Assembly: GCA_022615295.1 (NCBI GenBank)
Contig: JAKEHF010000067.1
Span: 1 to 12,302, forward strand
Reading direction: 5' to 3'
Source of the DNA: Actinomycetota bacterium
Lineage (GTDB): Bacteria; Actinomycetota; Acidimicrobiia; Spongiisociales; ZC4RG35
Length of the DNA stretch: 12,302 bases
Shown here: piece by piece, positions 1 through 6,346 of the stretch
How positions within the stretch are numbered: position 1 is the first letter of the stretch
Layout of the letters: the number at the start of each line of letters is the position of its first letter
Program-made: the position numbers and the translations under genes
The notes under the pieces: generated by a model
Database searches by the model: none
Seen by the model: the letters and a program-made list of their open reading frames with translations, nothing else
What the model was told of the DNA's origin: nothing

Positions 1-2268
1 GACGAGTTCCAGGACACAACCCCGGCGCAGGCCGAGATGAGTCATCTCCTCGCCAGGACCCATCACAACCTCACCGTCGCCGGAGACCCCCTCCAGTCGA
101 TCTACTCCTTCCGCGGCGCCGAGTTGGCCAACATCGCCGGCTTCTCCGAGACCCACCCCGATGCCGAGCGGATCGTGCTCACCGATAGTCTGCGTGTCCC
201 CGCCGAGATCCTAGAAGCGGCGCTGCGTGTGGTCTCCGATGTGCCGGGTGGGGCGGGGCCGGTGACCCCGGCGCCCCATCCCGGGAGATGTGAGACCTAT
301 GTCTTCGACCAGGAGACGGCCGAGGCCGAGTGGATCGCGTCCGAGGTGGAGAGGGCCGTCGTCAGCGAGAACGTCCCCCCATCGCGCATCGCGGTGTTGG
401 TCCGATCGAAGCGGGAGGGTCTCACCGAGTTGTCACGGGCCCTCGACAGACGGAGGATCCCCCACGACCCCCCACAAGCGAGACTGGTCGACCACCCCGC
501 GGTCCAGCTCGTCCATGACATCGCCCTGGCCGCGGTGTATGGGGGTGGGCTCCGCACCACGTCCGCTGTCGACGCAGCCTCCGCGGACCGGGCGATGCGT
601 CGGATCCTGCTCGGACCTCTCGTAGGTCTCGGGTTGGGCCAGGAGCGGAGTCTGCTCCGCATGCGACGACGCACGTGGGAGCCGTGGGCCGGGGTTGTCG
701 CCGAGCGTCTCCCCGAGCTCCCCGGTCTCGTGTCCCTGCTGGCCGACCACGGTTGGGCGGCGGCGTCGCCGGCGGCCGAGGGGTTCTGGCATCTCTGGTC
801 GACCCTCGAGGGGATCGACGCCCTGGTTGCCGATGCCGACCGGAGCGACTGGCGACACGCCTGGTCCGCCTTCGCCCAGGCCCTGGGACGTCAGACCGAC
901 CGTGACCCCGGGATCACCCTCGTCGGCTATCTCGCCCTCACCGAGAACGAAGACTTCGAAGCAGAGCCGATGCTGACCCATCACCTGACGGCCGACCGGG
1001 TCGCATTGACCACCATGCACCAGGCCAAGGGGCTCGAGTTCGACGTCGTCTTCATCGCCAACGCCACCGAGGGGGTGTTCCCCGACCTGCGCCGCAGCAG
1101 ACGGATGCTCCGGCCCGAGCTGCTCTCCCCGTCGAGACCTGCCGGCGACACCCAGACATTCCAGCTCCAGGAGGAGACCAGGCTGGCCTACACCGCCCTG
1201 ACCAGGGCGAGAACCCGGGTGGTCCTCACCGCCACCGACGCCGCAGTCGACGAGGGGGAGAAACGCCCCTCACGGTTTCTCGTCGCGGCCTCGGGGTTGA
1301 CCCTGGAGGAGCTCGGCCCGCCGGGAGAAGAGGTGAAGGACCCGGTCACCCTGACCGAGGTGGAGACCTATCTGCGCCGCGCCCTGCTCGATCCCGGCGC
1401 ACCCGGGGGAAGGCGGATCGGGGCCGCGACCATCCTCGTCCGTCATCGCGGCCGATGGTGGGATCCGCTCCGCTTCGCCGGGGTCGTCCCGCCCGGGCCC
1501 GACCGCCCCGTCCTCGGACCCGGAGTGCGTCTCTCCCCCAGCCAGGCCGAGGCCTATCAGACGTGCCCACGGAAATACGTCCTGGAGCAGAGACTTCGTC
1601 TCGGCGACACCGACACCGTCTACACCAAGTTCGGGAGCCTGATCCACAAGGTCCTGGAGAGGACGGAGCGAGAGGTCATCGGCACCGGGAGGAGACATGC
1701 CGAGACGGATGTGGCGTTGTCGGTGCTCGACGAGGTCTGGGGCGACGCCGACTTCGGCACCCCCCAGCTCGACACTGCCTGGAAGAGAAAAGGGGCCGAG
1801 CTGATCGAGCGTCTCTATGGAAACTGGCCGAGGAGCGGGCCGCCGTTGGCCGTGGAGCAACAGGTCGAGATGACCATCGACGATGTCGATTGGCGGGGCA
1901 TGATCGACCGGCTCGAGGAGGAGGGGAACGGAGTGGCCATCGTCGACTTCAAGACCTCGACGAAGGCCATGGGCATCGAGGAGGCGGGGGTGTCGGTGCA
2001 GCTCGGCTTCTACGCCCTGGCCCTCGAGTCGGCGGGCGTCCCGGTGGTGAGCGCCGAGTTCTGGTACCCCCGGGCCCCCGGCAAGTCGATCCCGACACGC
2101 TCGCTCGACCTGTCGGCTCTCGACACGGTGGCCGACGAGTTGCGAAGGGTCAACCGTGGCATCCTCGACGAGGACTGGGCCCCGAGGGTCGGCACCCATT
2201 GCGAGCATTGCTCGTTCCGCACCTCGTGCCCGGCCTGGCCCGAGGGACGTGGAGCCTTCCTGCCATGA
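1..2268 (+). CDS. adnA: AdnA-like UvrD-family helicase with C-terminal RecB-like nuclease, 5'-truncated by window edge
   Basis: This is the larger C-terminal part (755 residues) of a superfamily 1A DNA helicase fused to a PD-(D/E)XK nuclease; the N-terminal part with Walker A lies outside the window. Counting from base 1, residues 1-6 are the Walker B motif DEFQDT, 28-40 motif III (GDPLQSIYSFRGA), 337-348 motif V (TTMHQAKGLEFD) and 397-406 motif VI (YTALTRARTR). The nuclease has H549 (GSLIHKVLE), D636 (GMIDR), D649/K651 (VDFKT) and Q667-x3-Y671, all that is needed for catalysis. C522 plus C734-x2-C737-x5-C743 match the four-cysteine iron-sulfur staple of AddB/AdnAB-type nucleases. It overlaps the next gene, a paralogue of the same architecture, by 4 bp. 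Two helicase-plus-nuclease subunits in tandem fit actinobacterial AdnAB, a double-strand-end resection machine, rather than AddAB or RecBCD. The choice of A rather than B rests on gene order. Family assignment is firm; subunit identity is less so. Confidence 0.82.
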   Translation, partial: DEFQDTTPAQAEMSHLLARTHHNLTVAGDPLQSIYSFRGAELANIAGFSETHPDAERIVLTDSLRVPAEILEAALRVVSDVPGGAGPVTPAPHPGRCETYVFDQETAEAEWIASEVERAVVSENVPPSRIAVLVRSKREGLTELSRALDRRRIPHDPPQARLVDHPAVQLVHDIALAAVYGGGLRTTSAVDAASADRAMRRILLGPLVGLGLGQERSLLRMRRRTWEPWAGVVAERLPELPGLVSLLADHGWAAASPAAEGFWHLWSTLEGIDALVADADRSDWRHAWSAFAQALGRQTDRDPGITLVGYLALTENEDFEAEPMLTHHLTADRVALTTMHQAKGLEFDVVFIANATEGVFPDLRRSRRMLRPELLSPSRPAGDTQTFQLQEETRLAYTALTRARTRVVLTATDAAVDEGEKRPSRFLVAASGLTLEELGPPGEEVKDPVTLTEVETYLRRALLDPGAPGGRRIGAATILVRHRGRWWDPLRFAGVVPPGPDRPVLGPGVRLSPSQAEAYQTCPRKYVLEQRLRLGDTDTVYTKFGSLIHKVLERTEREVIGTGRRHAETDVALSVLDEVWGDADFGTPQLDTAWKRKGAELIERLYGNWPRSGPPLAVEQQVEMTIDDVDWRGMIDRLEEEGNGVAIVDFKTSTKAMGIEEAGVSVQLGFYALALESAGVPVVSAEFWYPRAPGKSIPTRSLDLSALDTVADELRRVNRGILDEDWAPRVGTHCEHCSFRTSCPAWPEGRGAFLP

Positions 2269-5200
2269 CCTTCCCCGACGAGCCCAGCCCCGAGCAGCGG
2301 CGGATCCTCGACCTGGGTCTCGCCTCGATCAAGGTCAGCGCCGGTGCCGGGACCGGCAAGACGACAACGGTCGCCATGATCATCGCCAATGTCATCGCGA
2401 CGGCGGGGGTCGAGCCGGAGCAGGTGCTCGGCATCACCTTCACCAACAAGGCCGCATCCGAGCTGGCCGACAGGGTGCGCCAAGCCACCGGTCGGGCCGA
2501 TCCGAGTCGCCAGGTGGAGGTGCACACCTATCACGGGTTCGCGGCACAGGTCCTCAGCGAGTTCGGCCCCCTCGCCGGTGTCGACGGCCGGGTGCGCGTC
2601 ATCACCCCCACCTTCTCCCGGCAGCTGATGAGCGAGACCTTCCACCGGCTCGAGTACGGCCGTCTCGACATGACCAACAGCCGGGCCCTCGACCGGATAA
2701 AGAGACTCGGGGATCGTCTTGGTGACCACCTTCTCACACCCGCCGCCCTCCTCACCGCCGACCCCGTTGACGAGGTCGAGGAGGCCCGTCAGGAGATGGC
2801 CCGGACGCTGAGTGTCTACGAGACCGAGAAACGCCGGCTCGGTCTTGTGGACTACGCCGACCTGGTGACCTTGTCCACCAAGATCATGACCGCCCATCCC
2901 GAGCTGGCGCGGGTCGTCCGCGACCGGTATCGGGTGGTCGTCCTCGACGAGTACCAGGACACCAACCCCGCCCAGCGGGCTCTGCTCACCGCGATCTTCG
3001 ACGACGGGTTCCCGGTGATCGCGGTCGGTGACGAGGAACAGACGATCTACGAGTGGCGTGGCGCCTCGACGGAGAACTTCGAGATGTTCCAAACCCACTT
3101 CCCCCAACCCGACGGCCGGCCGGCTCATCTCATGACCCTCACGCTCAACCGTCGCTCCACGACGACCATCCTCGTCGTGGCCAACGAGGTGCGAGAGCGG
3201 GCCGGTGAGGGCGCCGACCCCCTCGTCTCCGCCCTCCCACCGGACCCGAACTCGGAGGTGGTCACCTACTGGGCCGGCGACGCCATCGAGGAGGCGGAGT
3301 GGATCGCCCGCAAGTTCGAGCAGCTGCATGACGCGGGCACCCCATGGAGGGAGATGGCGGTCCTCTTCCGCAAGAACAAGGACTTCGCCATGGTCGTCGA
3401 CGTCTTCGGTCGTCACGAGATCCCCCTGGAGGTGGCCAACATCGGTGGTCTGCTCTCGGTCCCCGAAGTGGCCGAGCTGAGAGCGTGGCTCACCATCCTG
3501 GAGAGACCCGACGATGGCGCCGCCCTGGTCCAGATCCTCTTCGGCAGCCGTTACCGACTGGGACTCGCCGACCTGGCCCCACTGGTCCGTCTCGCCGGCG
3601 GATCGGACTCCGATGATCCGGAGCCGGTCACCCTCGTCGAGACCATCGAGCGTCTCGAGGAGACGACGGGGCTGCGCCCCGCGGCACACCAGGCCCTGAC
3701 CCACTTCGCCGCGGTCTACCGCCGGCTCTTGCTCGAGAGCCAGGGGCTCGCGCTCGTCGACGCGTGCCGGCTGATCCTCGAGGCCACGGGAGCCTGGCGC
3801 GACGTCGAGGCGCTGCCCCCCAACCCTCGGCTCACGGCCCGTCTCAACCTCTACCGTCTCCTCGACCTCGCCGAGGACTGGAGCCCGCTCAAGGGCCGAC
3901 CGTCGGTTCAGGCCTTCCTCGAGTATCTCGACGTCATGCAAGACGAGCCCGCCGACGAGATCGATGCCGCCAGACTCTCCGGGGAGGATGCGGTCACCCT
4001 GGTCACAGTGCACAGGGCCAAAGGCCTCGAGTGGGACAACGTGGCCATCCCGGCGGTCACCCGGGAGAACTTCCCCTCCAAGGCAGCGGAGTTCCCCAAT
4101 CCATGGCGGGTGCCCGACCAGATCCCGGTGACACTGCGCATCGACGACGTGTTGGCCGAGCTCCCCCGCGACGAGGAGCCGGCGCGGGACTTCCTCAGGG
4201 CTCGTCATTGGCGACAGGAGTGGCGGGTGGCTTATGTCGCCGTGACAAGGGCCAGACGCCGGCTCTTTGTCTCCGGCGCCTACTGGTACGGGTTGGGTGA
4301 GGCTCTCAAGCGCCCGAAGGAGCCCTCGGAGCTATGGGACCTGGTCGACGGTCTCGACGTCGCCAGATGCGAGCGCAGGGCCGACCCGGTGCCCAGGCCC
4401 CTCGTGCTCCGTCTCGACACCGAGACCACGTTCCCCGACCCGCATTTCCCCGATGGTTGGGCGGCGACACTGCGGGCCGGCGTCGAAGACCCCAGACACA
4501 TCTCCGAGGTGGCCACCCGGCTCCATCTCGGAGACGAGGTGGCGGCGATGGTCGACGGGTTCGAGGGCAGGCTCTTCGCCCTGGAGCCCGTCCCCGGGAT
4601 GGAGAGGACACCCCAACCACCGGACGTCGTGTCAGTCACCGGCCTGGTCACGTATGCCCGGTGCCCACGGCAGTACTTCTGGACCACCGTCGACCCTCTC
4701 CCCCGCCGTCACAACCCGGCCGCCACCCAGGGCACCGAGGTCCATAGGCGTATCGAGATGCACCAGCGGGGTCAGGTCCCCCTCGAGGGTGAGGCACCCG
4801 ATCCCTTCCGTGACACCGAGACCTGGTCCCCCGGGGCCTATCAGACCTATCTCACCTCACGCTTCGCATCAAAGACGGCGACCCTGGTCGAGTGCTCGTT
4901 CGAGCTGGGAACGGGGGCCGTGCTCCGTCTCCGGGGGCGGGTCGACGCCATCTACACCGACGGAGCCAACTGGGAAGTGGTCGACTTCAAGAGCGGATTG
5001 CCCGACGACGACCCAGCTCGACTGGTACAGCTTCAGTGTTATGCGATGGCGGCCCATGACCACGACTTCGGTCTCGACCCACCCCAGACGCTTCGGGTCA
5101 CCTTCGCCTATCTCGGTGGGGGGGTCGAGGAGGTGAGCTATCACGCCGACGAGACCTGGATGATGACGGCTCAGGAGACCGTGCGGGGTCTCGCCAATGG

Positions 5201-5297
5201 CGTCGCCGAAGGCCGGTACGAGGAGCGGCCCGGTCCCTGGTGCGCCGGCTGCGACTTCCTCCGCTTCTGCGCGCCGGGAAGGGCCTTCCTCGGATGA
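2265..5297 (+). CDS. adnB: AdnB-like UvrD-family helicase with C-terminal RecB-like nuclease
   Basis: A complete 1010-residue dual-function protein, close to the roughly 1,050-1,100 residues of mycobacterial AdnB. Helicase motifs in order: PSPEQ near residue 7 (Q-motif region), Walker A AGAGTGKT at 26-33, Ia ITFTNKA at 57-63, Walker B VVLDEYQDT at 225-233, III GDEEQTIYEWRGA at 255-267, IV LNRRS at 294-298, V TVHRAKGLEWD at 581-591, VI YVAVTRAR at 657-664. The nuclease follows with H827, D894 (GRVDAIY), D907/K909 (VVDFKS) and Q922-x3-Y926. C800 with C993-x2-C996-x5-C1002 would hold a 4Fe-4S cluster. Motor and nuclease both look intact. The ATG overlaps the stop of the upstream paralogue (ATGA), and GGAG ends 10 nt before it; the open frame continues far upstream inside adnA, but only this start gives the normal N-terminus just before the Q motif. 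With its partner it should resect double-strand breaks ahead of RecA loading. Confidence 0.85.
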   Translation: MTFPDEPSPEQRRILDLGLASIKVSAGAGTGKTTTVAMIIANVIATAGVEPEQVLGITFTNKAASELADRVRQATGRADPSRQVEVHTYHGFAAQVLSEFGPLAGVDGRVRVITPTFSRQLMSETFHRLEYGRLDMTNSRALDRIKRLGDRLGDHLLTPAALLTADPVDEVEEARQEMARTLSVYETEKRRLGLVDYADLVTLSTKIMTAHPELARVVRDRYRVVVLDEYQDTNPAQRALLTAIFDDGFPVIAVGDEEQTIYEWRGASTENFEMFQTHFPQPDGRPAHLMTLTLNRRSTTTILVVANEVRERAGEGADPLVSALPPDPNSEVVTYWAGDAIEEAEWIARKFEQLHDAGTPWREMAVLFRKNKDFAMVVDVFGRHEIPLEVANIGGLLSVPEVAELRAWLTILERPDDGAALVQILFGSRYRLGLADLAPLVRLAGGSDSDDPEPVTLVETIERLEETTGLRPAAHQALTHFAAVYRRLLLESQGLALVDACRLILEATGAWRDVEALPPNPRLTARLNLYRLLDLAEDWSPLKGRPSVQAFLEYLDVMQDEPADEIDAARLSGEDAVTLVTVHRAKGLEWDNVAIPAVTRENFPSKAAEFPNPWRVPDQIPVTLRIDDVLAELPRDEEPARDFLRARHWRQEWRVAYVAVTRARRRLFVSGAYWYGLGEALKRPKEPSELWDLVDGLDVARCERRADPVPRPLVLRLDTETTFPDPHFPDGWAATLRAGVEDPRHISEVATRLHLGDEVAAMVDGFEGRLFALEPVPGMERTPQPPDVVSVTGLVTYARCPRQYFWTTVDPLPRRHNPAATQGTEVHRRIEMHQRGQVPLEGEAPDPFRDTETWSPGAYQTYLTSRFASKTATLVECSFELGTGAVLRLRGRVDAIYTDGANWEVVDFKSGLPDDDPARLVQLQCYAMAAHDHDFGLDPPQTLRVTFAYLGGGVEEVSYHADETWMMTAQETVRGLANGVAEGRYEERPGPWCAGCDFLRFCAPGRAFLG

Positions 5298-5884
5298 CCC
5301 TCCTCGCCGTGTTCGCCGGCTATCTGGTCGGCTCGCTGCCAACTGCGCTATGGCTGGGTCGGTGGCTCGGGGGCATCGACCTCACCGCGGTGGGCTCGGG
5401 CAACCCGGGCGCCAACAACGCCTTGCGCAGCGGGGGCCCGGCCCTCGGCGCCGTCGTCCTCGTTGTCGAGATGGCCAAGGGCGCCGGCGCTGTCCTACTC
5501 GGCGAGACCGTGGACCCGGGTCTTGGCGCCGTCGCCTCCGGGCTGGGCGCGGTCGCCGGGAACCTGTACAGCTCCTGGACAGGGTTCCGAGGCGGCAAGG
5601 GCCTCGGGATCACCGGGGGTGTGCTCGCCGTGGCCTGGCCCACCGTTCTCGGCCCCATCGTGGTTGTCATCGCACTCGCCGCCTGGCTGACGAGATCGGC
5701 GGCCCGGGCGGCTCTCATCGCCATCGCCGCCCTCGCCGGTTTTGCTCTTCTCTGGGCAGGTCTCGAGCTCCCCGTGGGACGTGGTGACACCGGCCCCGGA
5801 GGACTGCTCGCCCTCGCGGCGGGTGTCGGCTTCCTCCTCTGGCCGAGACATCGGGCCGGGCTCAGACGACCGAGCCCCGTTTGA
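5294..5884 (+). CDS. plsY: PlsY-like glycerol-3-phosphate acyltransferase, motifs 2 and 3 altered
   Basis: A 196-residue, strongly hydrophobic protein of the PlsY family. These integral membrane enzymes move an acyl group from acyl-phosphate (made by PlsX) to the sn-1 position of glycerol-3-phosphate. Motif 1 is present: SGNPGANNALR at 35-45, with S35 and R45 at the family spacing, after the N-terminal GYLVGSLPTA segment. E59-M-A-K-G63 replaces the usual D-x-x-K-G. Motif 2 keeps F98-R-G-G-K-G103, but the normally invariant His of the GH pair is N90 and the following Pro is S93. At motif 3 the end reads RHRAGLRR (185-192): the usual Asn is G189, and the protein stops before the family's G-x-E. 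About five membrane segments are likely. The start is the ATG overlapping the adnB stop (ATGA); a longer frame opens upstream inside adnB but would add a non-hydrophobic tail. Family membership is clear; catalytic competence is uncertain. Confidence 0.8.
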   Translation: MTLLAVFAGYLVGSLPTALWLGRWLGGIDLTAVGSGNPGANNALRSGGPALGAVVLVVEMAKGAGAVLLGETVDPGLGAVASGLGAVAGNLYSSWTGFRGGKGLGITGGVLAVAWPTVLGPIVVVIALAAWLTRSAARAALIAIAALAGFALLWAGLELPVGRGDTGPGGLLALAAGVGFLLWPRHRAGLRRPSPV

Positions 5885-6317
5885 TCTCGACCACGATGGT
5901 CACCGGGCCCTCGTTGACGAGGGACACCCTCATCCTGGCCCCGAACCTGCCACGAGCGGTAGCCACCCCGCGCTCGGAGAGACGGCTGGTGAGCCGCTCC
6001 ACTATGGGCTCCGCAACCTCCGGCGCCGCGGCGGCGGTGAACGAGGGTCGCCGGCCACGGCGCAGGTCCCCGAGAAGAGTGAACTGGCTGATCACGAGGG
6101 CCTCCCCACCGGTGTCGAGCAATGACAGGTTCATCCGGTCGTCCGCGTCTCCGAAGACACGGAGCACAGCGATCTTGTCGGCAGCCGTGACTGCGTCGTC
6201 CAGGGTGTCACCAACCGCCACACCGACGAGCAGACAAAGCCCCTCGCCGATGCTCGCCACCGTGGTTCCCTCGACACTGACGGCGGCGCTCGACACCCGC
6301 TGGGCGACTATGCGCAT
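5862..6317 (-). CDS. dtd: D-aminoacyl-tRNA deacylase
   Basis: A complete 151-residue protein, the usual DTD length. DTD is a homodimeric cytoplasmic enzyme that hydrolyses D-amino acids (and glycine from mischarged tRNA-Ala) off tRNA, a chiral proofreading step after aminoacylation. The N-terminus MRIVAQRVSSAAVSVEG is typical. S77-Q-F-T80 is the SQFT active-site motif, followed by GRRPSF at 88-93; FGARM at 125-129 leads into N135-E-G-P-V-T140, whose G137-P138 pair is the Gly-cisPro element that excludes L-amino acids. A small deviation is LLGDLRRG where many members have an Ala-Asp pair after the SQFTL. The frame is open further upstream, but the ATG at 6317 gives the canonical N-terminus and the extension would run into plsB. 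It is divergent from plsB across 29 bp and overlaps the plsY 3' end by 23 bp. No strong Shine-Dalgarno sequence is visible. Confidence 0.93.
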   Translation of the reverse strand: MRIVAQRVSSAAVSVEGTTVASIGEGLCLLVGVAVGDTLDDAVTAADKIAVLRVFGDADDRMNLSLLDTGGEALVISQFTLLGDLRRGRRPSFTAAAAPEVAEPIVERLTSRLSERGVATARGRFGARMRVSLVNEGPVTIVVEIKRGSVV

Positions 6318-6346
6318 GGGCGTCCGATTGTGCCAGAGTCCATCTG
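6318..6346. promoter_or_regulatory. 29-bp divergent spacer between dtd and plsB
   Basis: This is all the non-coding DNA between two divergent start codons, so any promoter core and 5' UTR must be very short or lie inside the neighbouring gene. On the minus strand CACAAT (6332 to 6327) is a 4/6 match to a -10 hexamer. It sits 9 nt before the dtd ATG, which would place initiation within a few bases of the start codon (a leaderless or near-leaderless dtd mRNA, common in actinobacteria). No good -35 element pairs with it. I see no convincing -10 or Shine-Dalgarno for plsB. That promoters lie here is inferred from gene layout; the elements themselves are weak. Confidence 0.3.

Noticed and set aside
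241..262. G-run cluster in adnA resembling a G-quadruplex
   Set aside because: Only three tracts of three or more G are present, and they encode a Gly-rich loop in a normal coding frame.
1270..2208. A 312-codon minus-strand frame under adnA
   Set aside because: It is the antisense shadow of the nuclease domain, which has an intact catalytic set on the plus strand.
1455..2264. In-frame upstream extension of the adnB reading frame
   Set aside because: It overlaps the adnA nuclease domain, is rich in Arg/Gly/Pro with no motifs, and the normal helicase N-terminus begins at 2265.
2010..4208. A 732-codon open frame on the minus strand across the adnA-adnB junction
   Set aside because: It is antisense to strongly supported helicase genes, shows no recognisable motif and has a skewed Gly/Val/Glu/Asp/Arg composition, as expected from the complement of GC-rich codons.
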